Of a stretch of DNA of 64,000 nt, positions 39,439 through 53,821 are shown piece after piece. The stretch lies in NCBI GenBank assembly GCA_964019165.1, contig OZ025268.1:1270001-1334000 (forward strand), given 5' to 3'. The notes beneath the pieces are model-generated. The model had not been told where the DNA came from. It did not search any database and worked only from the letters and a program-made list of their open reading frames with translations. The position numbers and the translations under genes are program-made. Each line of letters opens with the position of its first letter. The first letter of the stretch is position 1. This stretch comes from Mastigias papua. Lineage: Eukaryota; Cnidaria; Scyphozoa; Rhizostomeae; Mastigiidae.

Positions 39439-39670
39439 TTAATGGTATGGCATCATATACACCAAGATTAGATGATAGTGGATTACAATCAGGTAAAGGA
39501 ATGTGAAACTACTGCCCATATACCGCTAACCACTATAATTGCATTGATGAAATGTGGTAAAAAATCTCAAGGATGGAAACAAGAGAATGTTAATACAAAT
39601 CTAACCAATATTTGGAAATCAAACTTAAGCATAAAAAATTTTGTCTTTCCTTAATGGTATGGTTTCTAGT

Positions 39671-40002
39671 TACACCCCTTTTTATAAGAACCAAACTTTC
39701 TCTCTTCAGCCTGGATGATTCTTAATATTTTGTCAAATTCAGCCTTAAATGTTTCCTAAGTGTTTCTTAAAATTCTTTAAATTTTCTATAGCAACAAGGC
39801 AATTGTGAGACGAGAAATTGAAGTTTAAGTCAAAAACATTTGAGAGAAGAATACTAATAGTAATTTGCCTCCAGCTTAATAAAAAATTTTCGCACATAGA
39901 TTTTCCAAGTCTACTATTGAAACTCAGTCTGCCTGTGCTTCTTAAATATTTCTTACTTCTTGCCTGATATGAGCCTCATGTTTCTTACAAAAAAACGTGT
40001 AT
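39671..40002. mobile_element. Short TIR element of the ACACGT/TATAAGAAA type
   Basis: Left ACACCCCTTTTTATAAGAAC and right TTCTTACAAAAAAACGTGT are inverted relative to each other. The interior is rich in TTTCTTAA. It lies between the STAT 3' end and the MITEs above. Confidence 0.55.
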
Positions 40003-40115
40003 CTAGACATAAATGTGTGAAACTATATCTGAAGATATAAACATACATATCAAGTCAAATTACTGCAGTCAGGATTCACACGAGTTCCACAAGCTGCAAT
40101 TTTGTCCTCCTCCTT

Positions 40116-43100
40116 TCATGGTCCTAAATTTTTCATGAACTCCTCAATACTTGGCGTAATATTCTCGCCGTTCTCCATTATGTTTTCAAGTTCTTCGGTC
40201 ACCCACATCACATTCTGATTATAGCAAGCATCAGCAAATGGCTGATTTCCAGCAGCCAACTCCCAACTCAGAGGAGCAGTAGAGAGATTTGGGAATGAAC
40301 TCAACAGATCGTTTGCATTTGGAGGATCCACAGAATCATGATGGCTTGGAGGGGAGGGAAGTGAATCCTATGATTGAGGGATATCATTGTTACTAGGAGA
40401 AAGAGATGGAAGCCGCTTAGAAACAAACTAAATTACTGGAAGAAAATGAAACAAAATGAAACAAAATGAAATAAAATGACACAAAATGAAACAAAGTGAA
40501 ACAAAATGAAACAAAATGCAACAAAATGAAATAAAATGCAACAAAATGAAATAAAATGCAACAAAATGAAATAAAATTAAACACAATGAAACAAAATGGA
40601 ATAAAATCAAACAAAATGAAACAAAGTGAAATAAAATGAAATAAAAACAACAAAATGAAATAAAATTAAATACAGTGAAACAAAATGGAATAAAATGAAA
40701 CAAAATGAAACAAAGTGAAATAAAATGAAATAAAAACAACAAATCAAATAAAATTAAACACAATGAAATAAAATAGAATAAAATCAAACAAAATGAAACA
40801 AAGTGAAATAAAAACAACAAAATGAAATAAAAGCAACGAAATGAAATAAAAACAACAAATCAAATAAAATTAAACACAATGAAACAAAATGGAATAAAAT
40901 CAAACAAAATGGAATAAAATCAAACAAAATGAAACAAAGTGAAATAAAAACAACAAAATGAGATAAAAGCAACGAAATGAAATAAAATGCAACAAAATGA
41001 AACAAAATGAAATAAAATCAAATAAAAGGAAACAAAATGAAATGAATCAAAACCAAACAAAATGAAACTAAGTCAAACAAAATAGAAACCTTCTTGACTA
41101 TGTAATGTTTAACCGATGGAAAAAAGAGTGCAAGGAAACATGATAAGCAAACATCTCAGTGACTTTGGACACTATAATTCCATTTCATATATATCACAAA
41201 TAAACAACTTAAGGTTTCTTGAGTACCATAAGGTTTTCAAGCACTCTCTATGTAGCTTTTCAGCACTAATCAAGAAATGTCTATGCACCCTCTAATATGT
41301 TTCTTATAAGCGCTTTCTAATATAAACAAAACACATTGAACGATTATTGGGCGAGAATCTCAACTGAGATCGATGATCGTTTAATGGCAAAAGAAGACGG
41401 GAAATTCGATTCATGTCAGTAGTGAAATGTGCGAAGTACGAGCTTTCTAAATCAAGTTTAACTTTTTAGACTCGCTTAATCACTAAAAGGAACAAGGAAA
41501 AAACTATCATACCATCCTTTGGCCTCCAAAGCTCTCTGGGCTACTGCAAGAAAACATTTACGATGCTTATTGACAAGTCTGTTTTAAGAATACTATGGGA
41601 TCTGCTACACACGCTCAATTCCGAAAGCATTATGCTCCAAAAATAATGATACAAAACTCATGGACATTCGCGATCAATATTACAAAAATAATACCTTCGG
41701 GTTTATTGAACGATACTACCGTTTATCACGCCCCCATCACTTCCTCTCATCCCCACAACTTCCTCCCATCCTATTACTATGTCCTTAGTTTTTCTTTTCA
41801 AAATGGTAATAAAAATAAATCTTACTTTATTTTCGCTACAATGCTTGCCATAACATATCCATTCGGATCTGGAGCACTGCAAGAATCTGTCAAAATAGAA
41901 CAAGGAGCTAAGAACCAAACTCCGTATAAGACATCAACAAGCACATTTCATTTCTGCTTTAAGTGAAAGTTACTCAATGCAAGATTTCAACCAAACTCAG
42001 AATGATTTATCCTGTCAATTACTCATTCTTTTTTATGATTCTTCCAGTACATAACACCCCGTCAAGGCATCATACTCTATCGTTGTACATACATTCAGAA
42101 TGGTTGTTCAGCATACGTTTAAACTACCCGAGCAATACATTAGTAATATTGAACGTACATAGACATTTCCATCGAGTAGAATGGTAGTAAAATTCTCAAT
42201 TTGATGATGCTGACGATTGAAGTTTAACAAGTATCAGACAGAGGAGGAGAGAGCTACATGCAAGCTCTGTTTCTCTGCCTGTCTGCCTGTTTACATATTC
42301 GTCATATTTGCAAAGCAGTTACTTACGATCTTGGGATCGAAACTTTCCAAAAGCCTTTTCTTTATCATATCCAGGGTAGACATACTTCATATCATCTATA
42401 TCGAAAATTCTACAAACAGAGATGAAGCATAAAACTAGATATAAACATGAAAATCAGATAGATTCTGGAACTGCAGCGTGAACACAAGTGAAGAATCTAC
42501 AGATAAAGCTACAAAAATATACAAAAGTGCAAATTCTTTTTGATTATGCTGCGTAAAGATCTAATACACGAGTAAAAAAAGTTTCTGAAATAAGTGTAAA
42601 AATTTGAGATACAAACTCATGAATACACTTTTAGAAACGCATCGGAAAGTACAGTCATTTCCGAGCAAGAATCGAAGCAAACATGTCATTAGCATTTGTG
42701 TAGAGATATGTTAATACAAGAAAGCACCAATTGAACACAATAGAGGAAGGGGTTATAGATTCCGTCCACTCTCACGGTATTCGTGAATGAAGATTCAAGA
42801 TCAATTTCAATGCCTTTTGAGTTTTACATTTGGGTAGAGGTGGGCTGTCAAGGGATGACAGGTTGCGATAGCATCTCCTTGCGGGCAACCTATTATCGCC
42901 AGCAACTTGTTTCATCTTCCTTGTCCTACTGCTTCGTAGTTAAGGAAAATAAACGACCCAACCAATACGGGCCTCTTTCCTACAGTAGCATCTATGGGAA
43001 AAAAGCCGCGCCGGTTGGCCCTTGCATTTGGACACAAAAATACTGGGTACAATATATGAAAATTGCGAAAATAGAACTCTTTGTTACAAAAGTGGGGAAA

Positions 43101-45691
43101 ACGTGCATTGCAAGGTTGCACTGGTGTGTGATACACAAAAAACCTCAACACGAATAAACTCAAATACCTATCTGCCAGTGAACGAATATTAAAATCTTTA
43201 GTTGTCCATGGCTGCAAATGCCAGATACCTATTACATCGTCGATTTGAAAGAGAGAAACATTGGAAATAAGCATGGCTGACGATTTATCAGAAACACTCA
43301 CCATTTCAATCATATCAACTTCGTACATCTATACATAAGATGAATAAGAGTTAAAAGAGAATTGCATTTTCTGCTAAAAACGATGTTCCAAGAAGTGAAA
43401 AATAAAGAAGCTTAGATGGGAATCTCCTATTTTCTTTCCATCGGTCAAAAAATATGAGAATCACATGCAAATATGGGAGAGGTAGACGAAAATATTAACA
43501 GGTCAAATGAAAGAAGCTCACCATCTTCACCTCCATGAACCCAGGCTATGCTAACACCTCCGATTTCGCCATCACTGAATCTAATTATGAATGTCCCAGG
43601 GGGTTTCCCCCTTAATTTGTTTCCAGCTGTATCCCGTGACATGAACTCAAGGTATCTGAAAAGAGGAAAAGCAATTTTCAAGCAATTGAGCCAAAGCTAT
43701 ATCAGCAATACTTACAGAAACAGAGCGGGAGAGTAGACGTACAAGCTGGCAAGGTGGGGATTTACTTCCTTCTTTAAATTGAAATCCGAGTTATAATGAG
43801 CATAAAATTAATCGCTTGCCCAGGCCGTCCAGGGAAGAGACTATCAGGAAAACATTGGTAGGCATGTTGTGAAGTGCTGTGGGGCGCTTTTACTCACAAA
43901 TGCCGTTAAAGAGCAACTGTCATCTCTCAAATAATTTCTTTTATTTCAAAGCAAAGTAGGATTTTCATAGTTCTATTTCAACAAAAACAAGGTAGAGTAA
44001 TAGTCTCTAAAGTCGAATAGTCTAATAGTCAACATATGTGAGGCAACATTAATTCAACAATATCCAATTCGGCACTGCTTGACTGCGCAAATGATGCAAT
44101 AAAATGATCCTCTTATGATGCATCTATAAACAGGGATAAATTATCGATTAGTTCTTTATCGTTTTGTACATTATCTACTTTGATATAAATAGATAGATGT
44201 TACGGTAGGTATACGATGTAAAGCGCCTTGGATTTCAGGAGACATGTACAAGTGTGTGCAAGTAGGGCCGCACGCCTTTCCCAGGTAGGGTTGCTTACCC
44301 ATCAGTCCAATGATCCCTTAGATGTTTCTTGACGACATCCATTCCAGAGTGAAACCATTCCCAGAAGGTGAAATTTCTATTTTTCAAAGGTTCCTAGAAG
44401 AAAAAGTGGCAACTATTTTGATATGTAAATGGTAGTTTTTCGGTTCCTCAGAGACAACCCAGGGAACAAAACCCTTAATTTGAGTGAAAAAAGCAAAGCA
44501 AGAATGAAGTTTTGCTCACACAGATGACGACAAGAGGTATTGGTCTTCTGATTGGCATAGAAACTAACGTCCACAACCAATCAACGGAGACCATGGTCAC
44601 TGAACGAGATATGTCCATCAAAAGTTAACAACTGACAAAAGGGTTTCAGAGACTGAAAGAGATATGGCTTGAGAGGCTTGAAGCCAACGGGCCGTACTAG
44701 GATTCATGCAAGTTCACAATTACTACGTATCTCCCTCTAGTGTAAATTGTTAAATGTGCTAAAGTATTTAAGTGTAATAAAAATTTATTCATATTCGTAC
44801 AAGTAGTTGTATTTAGGCATATGCTCAATCCCAAGCGAAGTCATTCTATGTTGCTCTCCCTGGGTTCCGTCCTTGTATTTATTATTATTATTATTACATT
44901 TTTGGACAAACCCCAATTTACTAGACTATTAGGTTCTGGCTTTGTTAACTTACTATAACAGTTATTATTGCTATTACTTTATCTAAGGTTGATGCATCTT
45001 TTCTCTATCGTCAAAAATTACATTGCAGACTTGCCAATTATGTACTGCCTTAATATAGTGAGGTATATTAAGGTATACAAATTAGCTAATACAAAATCTA
45101 CAGTGGTCTACAATACACAACAAGTAACAAGATTTCAAATATACATCTAAGGTCCTAGTTGAAACATTAAAGTAGTAGTTAAAAAAAGAGATAGCAGAAG
45201 TCTCAATATTAGATAGTGTCTATAACAGACTCTTGAAGGAGATCAGGCTAATGGCTCGCTTTGATTAATCCAAAGTTCCAAAGTTACGTACCCATATACG
45301 CGCAGCCTCTCTGGCCAGTGTGTAGTTAAGTAACTTATAGGTGGTGTTTTAGTTAAATTGTTATTGTAAGTTTCTATATTGGATTGAATAGAAAAAAGCC
45401 AATAATTATATAGTTAAATGTCTAGCAGTATTAACTCCCAAGATAAATACACAACGACATGAATGATAGCTGGAAATATGAGTTTTATTTTAGGGAGAAA
45501 TCTCATAGATAAGACGCTTGCCTTGTTGAACGCATGCCAGGAAACCATCTTCTTTTCAGCCTGTACTTTGTCACAATCTGAGAAAGAGGGATTGAGCAAA
45601 TGCGTGGCAAAAAAGGGAGAGAATGTATCACCAAATCAATAAACAAACCAAACGATTGATTGATCAACTGACTGATCAGTTGATTGACTAA

Positions 45692-45738
<47 letters not shown>

Positions 45739-48700
45739 AAGTAATTGATCGGTTGATTGACTATGTGATAGCCTCAGTACAGCATTCGCACTAGCTCTGT
45801 CACAGACTTTCAAACTACATACAAAAATTACACTATATAATAGTCAGTGAGCAAGAAACAATCGTTTTTTAATTTAGACAACAAATCTAAATGACCGAAG
45901 GTATAATGAGAAGTAAAAAGGAACCTCTCTTCTCCTCCTACAATCCTTGCAAAACCAATGTTTACTCGAGATGAAAATATGAGAGCTTACTCTGAAAGAG
46001 CTTTGTTCCGAGATAGAATAAATGATCCTTAGACAAGTCGCATTCAGCTGTCATTGACCACCTTGCATTCAATGCGATTGACATCTCTTCCCATGAGACT
46101 TCTTCTGGAACCTCAAATGGATCTCGATCCTAAATACGGAACATTCGCGTCAGTCGAATGTTGGTATCTCCTTTACATTTATGTCAACTCTTCTCACAAG
46201 ACGAATTTGAGAATTGCTTAAACAAGATTTTTGTATGAGTGAAGAAAAATCGTTTCAAGGTCATGAAGTAACATTTCAGGAACTAACAGCTTGTAGAACT
46301 CTGGCAAACAGAATATTAGGCACATCAACCTCAACCTTCTAAAAATATGTTTGTTTTGATCTAATAATGGACAATCGAAATTCTCTTCTAAACTGATATA
46401 TCCCTGAGCCTATACTACAGATTCCTAAACAATAAAATTTGACGAAGTAAATGTCATTAAATTGCCTACCGGCTTCGAGAAGAAATTATCCCAGAAAATC
46501 GTTGCCTCAGAATTTGGTCCTTGGTTTCCATGAACAACAACAACCACAGGTACTGACATACACTATGATAACAGAAAAAAATATACTCAAAGAAAAAAAA
46601 GATTGGCTAGCATCCAAAGATCATGTGTGTCTATTAACATAAAATTCACTTGGCTGATCGAAAAACGATAGTAGAAATGCTGACAAAAAGGCGCCAACAG
46701 AAAAAGCCCTTGTATAGATGAACTGCGTAGTATGATGAATAGATAAGCTGCGTAGCCAAATGACTTCAATAGGTATGATACACAAAATAGAGCGGCAAGA
46801 TGGAGACTGATAAATCATCTAATAGGTGACATGAACACATTCAATCTCATGAATTTAATGAAATTAAGGTAATGAAGTCATTAGTGGGGATCCGCTTTAA
46901 CAAAATTATTTGAATCTGAATAACTTGCAGCATACCATTACAGGGAGTCTTTCTCCTCCGATGGTTATTGCAGCAGTGAACACTAAACAACTCTTTGCCT
47001 CCAAAACAGACTGCAAGAGACAATAAATTTGCCGATTGAGAAATGTAAACAAAAACGTTTGAGGCCAGACATCAGTTAGAGACCAAATGTCAGTTAGGGA
47101 ATAAACATCAGAAAATCAAATTTTATAAAAACAATTGAATTGAAGACTTAGCTCGTCACCATAACTCACAAACACACACACAGAGAAACAGCTCAGAGCA
47201 ACCTGCTAGCTGTAGTTACCTGAAATTTGTGTATCTAAACATCTGACTATAATTTTCAGACCTACACGCACCTAAAGTCGGGGTCGCAACAAAAAGGGCA
47301 TAAAATCGAACAAAGCTCGGATACCATAGTTCTTCCTGTGGTATTGGTGAAAAGATACCCATTCATATAGCAACATTGTACGAAAAATTTATTGCTACTA
47401 AATAACTATGCTTATTTATTACTCCCATGATCTGAACATTAGATGAAAATATGTTTGGTAACCTCTTGTCCTTTCCTGTCTTGGCGCTTAATTTTCTTCA
47501 AAGACTATAAAGAAATAATTGAAGATGCCATAAAACTGAGGATAAACAATAGCAATATACAGTATCTCCTACAAAAAGCGCCCCCTCCCCCATCGAATGA
47601 ACATCTCCCCTAAGAAATACTTTATTAAATACACAATAGTTCATCCTGTCTCTCTTTGATGGCGTGTTGTGTTACGCATAGTGCATTCTCTTTGGTGTAT
47701 CAAGTTTCCATGCCTTCACTTTATAGCTCCATTGTCTCTTGTTGTCACTCTCTTGGTTTTGTGCAATGTGTGCTACATAATGCAATCATTAGTCATAGAA
47801 TAGTCTCTATTGAAAGTTGTCATAGTAACAGTCAATCAGTGTAAAATATTTTAGTTTACAGTTGTGCTGAATGAGGTCATTGAATGCAGATTTGCTAAAC
47901 AGTTATTTTACTTGCTGGTTCAAAATACGCGCCAGCCTCGAATGAGCGCCCTTCTTGAAGGTTGACTTTTAAATGCGCGTGCGGGGCGCTCTTTCGAGGA
48001 AATACGATAATGAGAGTTCTTCATTCATCAGGAGAAATACAATATATAACTATTAATCACATGAAAATGATCCGTTTTCCATCGTGATTCTTAAATAAAA
48101 AATTCTAAATTGTTATAGATAGGTCTTAAAAACAGGAAATTCTAAACCGCGGCCTAGTTTTCGTTCATTTTTCAAATCTGAAATCATTAGAAAATATTTC
48201 TGAACCAAACAGTGGAATGAATTATATATAGAAAAACACACAGTATTACGAATAACCAGCAAAGTAAAAGATTTCGTTATGAGGAGAGAAATAATGACAT
48301 ATGAAACAAACCAGGTTCTTAAAATCCGCATGCAATGCACGTAGCGATTGGTTAAATTCCATGACCTAAAATTATTCAAAAAAGCAATTTCAAATGTGTA
48401 AAAGTAATGAAAGAAGTAATGAGAGAAGTAATGAAAGATCATATTAGTAAGCGAGTAAATTAATGTGTAAAAGTAATCAAAGATCATATCTGCAAGCGAA
48501 TAATTTAACTAACAACTCTACATACCCCTCGATTGTTCAGTATTTCACCGCAATTACCAGTATTTCTAGAAAAAAGGATGAAATTTTGAGCTACGGAAAA
48601 CAAAGCGTTGTTTTCATGCTTCAACTGGTAGTCTCAGTGATTATAACCATATGTTCCTTGCTATACAATTCACAAATTGACAACAACAACAACAACAACA

Positions 48701-48793
48701 GCAGCAGCAACAACAACAAAAATAACGATTCGGTATTTGCTGTTAGGTCAAACTACTTAGTGCTCCATCTACTACTCGATGTTCCTCATCATC

Positions 48794-48837
<44 letters not shown>

Positions 48838-48870
48838 CAACAACATCATCATTATCATCATCATCATTAG

Positions 48871-48922
<52 letters not shown>

Positions 48923-49959
48923 GTATCGCATCACTTTTGTCGCCCGTGAGCATGTGTCAATACAAGGGGAAATTTGGAGAGCCTGCTACATCGGTAGCTC
49001 CACGCAGGCCTTTGATCTTTGGTGCCTTGCCAGATTTGCCGCCGATATTGTTTTGCCGCATTCATCACATACAACATACTTTGCTTTGTACACTCGAGCT
49101 TTAACCTCACTGGAAGTTCCCTCTTTAGTTGTTACACAATGAACTGTCCTCATATGTCTCGCTAAATTGCTGCCTATCAGCCATTTCTTGCATACGTGGC
49201 ACTCTTTTTTCTTTCCTTCCATTCTACTTCCTGAGCAAATTTTTTGATGGTTTTTCCATGCCCCTTCCTGTTTGAATTTTTTCCCACATTTGTTGCAAGT
49301 AAAAGTAGGTGCTTCATCGGTCTTCCTGTGTGTTCTCTTTTGGTGTATGGTTAACCCCGCCTTCGTACGAAAGAACCGTCCACATCCTTCGTAAATACAT
49401 CTTATTTGATCTTCCTTTCTTTCTTGGCTCCTCTCGATGATATCAACTTCTCCTGGCTTTTTCTCATACTTATTTTCTTTTTGCTCGTCAAAACTTTGTA
49501 GAAATTTCATCCTGTTTTGTATCATTTCCTTCCATTCTTTTCTGTCCATCACTAACTTTTCTACCGATTCTACTTCCACGCCGGCTTCCTTCAATAATCT
49601 TCGCCAGTATCCCACCGTTGTTTGTCGCTTCTTCCGGCTCTTATGAAGATTCTCGAGGTCCTGGTTCCATCCGAGTACTGCTTGTTTCACTATTCTATCA
49701 TCCGACATTCTCAGTATGTGACCCATTCTCATTAGATGCGCTTTTTCAATCTTGTTTCTAATAGTTGACACTTTTAGGGCTTTTCTAATGTCAGCCATAT
49801 TTAGTCCTTGCTCTTGCATTTGCCTTAATGGTTCTCCATTTTTCTCGCTCCATATGTATCTGTATTTTTTGTCAACAAATGTCTGCATGGCTTTTATCTC
49901 CCTTAGGTGGAATGGTCTTACAGCTGCATTGAATAAGAGTGTACTCTCAATACCATCAA

Positions 49960-50000
<41 letters not shown>

Positions 50001-53000
50001 ATATCATCACCATCATCATTATCATCATCATCATCATCATCATCAATATCATCAATATCATCATCATCATCATCATCATCATCATAATCATCATCATCAT
50101 CATAATCATAATCATCATCATCATCATCACTAGATGTTTAGATCGTCAGGACGATCTGCCGTGGCACCCTTACAGAATCTCTAGTTTTCTCTGTCTTCTG
50201 CCTCTCTAACTACCCAAACAATACTGATTCCGGCTATATATTCTTTATGCAATCTCATTTTGAGCCTTTCACGTTTTTTTTCCCAAATGCCATTCGGGCG
50301 AGAAGACCGTATCCAAGTCCCATATTTCTAACAACATGTCCAACGAAAGAGAGTTTCTGTTTATCGATATTGTTGAGTAGGCATGTAGGCTGTCACATAT
50401 AAAATCATTTCTAAGAATCTAAATGAAGGACAATTCAAGTATCAGCATTGACGATATATACAGTTATATCAAACTTAAAACTCACTCTATGCTTTCTCCA
50501 TCACAAAGTTCTTTGGCTTGTTTCTCACTAAAGTAAAAAACCACGTCAGTCAATAGAAAATGATAATGATAACCTTGCTTAGAGTTAGAGTTAGAAGAGT
50601 ACTGTATACTAATACATGTTAACATAAAGCAATAGAGATTGTATTCTAGACCAGCAGATCCTCAAACGCCTCATTCATCTGAATGTGTCTTCTGCTATGT
50701 CTAGTTATCTCATCAAATGATTACATATTTCAGCAAAGAAGACATTTCTAAAGCAAAAATTATATACGAACCTTAAAATAGTAGTTGTTACTTCTGGGCA
50801 GTTCATTTGAAGATTAAGTTTTGTGCCAACAAGCAATCTACAGCATTGAAGGTAGAAATGAGCCCGTGAAGCATTTAAAATGTAAACATAGCGTAGTTGG
50901 AACTTTATCAGAGGCAACGATAACAAAATACCCTGATATGGATCATAAAATGGCAGAGGCATGTATAAAATGACAAGATGAAATTCCATCTCAAGGAATG
51001 AAAAAATAGAGGAACGAGAAAAATGAACAAATCAAAGAAATGTGAGCTATGACAGCAGTACTTAATACCAACCTGACAGAAGCCTGGAATTTCGTTTGGG
51101 TTTTGAGTACCTGGGGTGGTTGTTTGTCCACGATAAACGATCTTAAATAAAAGAAAAGCAGATAAGATAGATAAAAATATGTTGTAAGTACAGGGTTTGT
51201 ACAAGATTCTCCGGAAGAAATTCCTCGACTTTTCTCTCTCTATGAATTAAAAAAATCTCTGATTATTCCTGATTTTCCCTGACTTTTGTCAAAATCGGGC
51301 AATTTTCCAGATTTTCCAGGTCGTATACGAACCTTTCATGTGAATGTGCCTAGAACAAAACTACAACAAACACTAAAAGTTCAACAAATTGGTTTTCATT
51401 CACAGTCCTCAAGGAGTAGAAACAAAAAATACTTGTCAGTCATGTAAATTACACTATGGGACTTTCAGCTAGAACTTCTCCATGATACAGATTATAGCCA
51501 GTGTCAATAAGTTTTATAGCTAATGCTATCGAAAATATTCATAGGGATGTGAAGGGGGAAATGTCCTGAATTGACGCTAAGACAATCAAGACCATAGCTT
51601 ACATAGAACAGAAAAAGTAACCTATTCTTTCAGAAAAAAAAAACAGAAAATAACCGAAAAAACAACGCGTACAACACTTGTACGTTCTGGCAATGTGATT
51701 ACTTTAATGATTTTAATTACCGTTGAATCAATGTTGTCAGACTTGAGACAGCTTTCTCAAGAACTTTTTCCGTTTTCTCTTTTTCGTCTCCATTTCTTAT
51801 TATCGGCAGCGCATCAAACAACAATTTGAACTATAAATGAACAAATAATTTAATTACAAAAGCTCTCCCTATCAAAATTAAAATATCGCATAATTGATCG
51901 AGGCGCTACTCTCGGCTACTTAATAAAAGGGGGGACGCTTACTAATTTTTCAGGTTTTTCCCACCCCCTACCTTATTAACCGTCAAAGGCCTATATCAAT
52001 TATACTTCAGACATAAGTTTTCTCGTTTTGTATTTTCGAAAAGATAATATGCTGTTGCATTCACGTTTTGAGGGTTCTGTTTAGTGTTAAGAAAGTTATT
52101 TGACCATAGAACATAGTGTTCTATTACTCAATGCATGACAGGCTGCCTATCTGAAAAATCCCCCCCGGTTAATAAAACCCCCCGTTTATTAGTTTTTGAT
52201 AAAAGTTCCCACCCCCCAACTATTAAGATCTCCCTTGTATTAAGCACCCGAGAGTATCTATATAAACATTGGAATATGAGCATTGGCAAAATTGAAATCA
52301 AGATGCGGCAAAGGTTAACTGGATGAGAAAAAGACTACGAGAGTCACCTGCGTACACAACTGGTATAGTGTCCACAGCGTATCAGTTAGAGATTCAAACC
52401 TGAAAAAATTAGATAAATATCAAATACTATAAGGACTTTTACGAAACGTTATAATCCCAATAAGTTTAAGAATACTGACGTAACCTGTCTTTACCAAATC
52501 AATTTGGTTGATGAAAAAAGCAATCAATACTGAATAAAGAAATAAAAAGCACACTTCATACACGTGTGACAATGTTGGCCTACCAGCTACGACAGTACAG
52601 TTCAAGCAACTCCAGGGCAATCAGTGGAATTTGCTTATGATATTCCATGATATTCCCCTGATTCCCTGACTAAATTGGTCAAATTCCCTGAGGTTTTCAC
52701 AACCAATTCTCTATCATTGTGTCGAGCCCAATACGACAAACAAGGGAGTTTCATTTCTGAAAAAGTATATGTACAAAATTTCCGGATTTACTCCAACCTT
52801 TTGATAAAAACCCTGAATTTTCCCTGATTTTCATGACAGAAATCAAACTCTTTGACAAATCCGTGATTTCCCAGTTTTCCTGATAGCTTGTAGTTATTTT
52901 GAACTTAAAATGAGCATATTTCTGCAAAATGTGTAAACACTAAGGCCAATTTACAATCTTAAACAGGATACTTTAGCAGCCTATCTAGATGATTAAATGT

Positions 53001-53730
53001 TAAACAAATTTGCTGTGTTCAAGAGTATTAAATAAGGTTACCTTCTATGAAAAGGGAAAGTCACAAATTAAATAGAAATTTACTTATTGAACTAAACGCT
53101 GAAATGAAACGATGCATACCAATGTTGCAGTTCATCAAGGGCTTCTGGTTTTTCTCCACCACTAAGAGACTTCTGCTGTTTCATTCTCCATAGAAACAAC
53201 TCTTCGTATACTTTACGGGAGACAATATCAATCCTTGAGCTTAGGTTTTCTAACTGTTTGAAAACTTCCTTCAGAGAAAGAGTTAATGTACAAAAAGTCA
53301 TCCGAATCAACAAGTAAACAGGCAATTGAATCAACAAATAATCACTTAGCTGAATCAATGATCAGTTGATTCAGATGATACAGACCAAAATATGCTGACA
53401 AATTCTGGTCAACCGAGTAATAAACAATTTCTACAAATTATTTCAACCTCACATCGAGATAATCACCTTCTCCTCTAAATATTTGCTTGTATTTTCAATA
53501 TCTTAAGGTCTGTCAATTACATATTACTAACAGGTTCCAAGAAACCCTACAATTAGTTCATTAAAAATCCCAATTCCAAATTAGCAAACTAATGTGCACA
53601 AGAAGAACCCCTAAGAGACTATGACACCACTTCTTGTAGTTACTCCTTCAAATGTCACAAGGGGCATGCTTGGTGATAAAAAAGAAATATTAATTATATA
53701 CATATATCACTGTGGAGCTTGGGCTATGCA

Positions 53731-53821
<91 letters not shown>

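Noticed and set aside
40417..41005. Phe-rich frames
   Set aside because: Antisense of the A-rich minisatellite in a STAT intron.
42783..43157. Plus-strand 124-codon frame in a STAT intron
   Set aside because: No recognisable motif, and it lies antisense within an intron next to STAT exon 43168-43228.
42912..43328. Minus-strand 138-codon frame over a STAT exon
   Set aside because: Only 43168-43228 of it is the STAT exon; the rest is intron read through, as shown by acceptor, donor and phase.
43656..43740. A donor-like GTAAGTATT near 43713 (minus strand) suggesting an extra STAT exon
   Set aside because: The exons 44299-44393 and 43522-43655 join directly in phase and align with the STAT linker-SH2 boundary, leaving no gap to fill.
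46552..46562. Alternative acceptor GTATGTCAG for STAT exon 46470-46562
   Set aside because: It would give a phase mismatch with the exon at 46936-47010; the acceptor at 46563 keeps phase.
48113..48487. 124-codon minus-strand frame
   Set aside because: It spans STAT intron sequence; only 48312-48365 is an exon and in a different reading frame.
48743..48934. Poly-Asp, poly-His, poly-Ser and poly-Met frames at GAT tracts (also 49752-50133, 59573-59905, 61184-61637)
   Set aside because: Translations of microsatellites.
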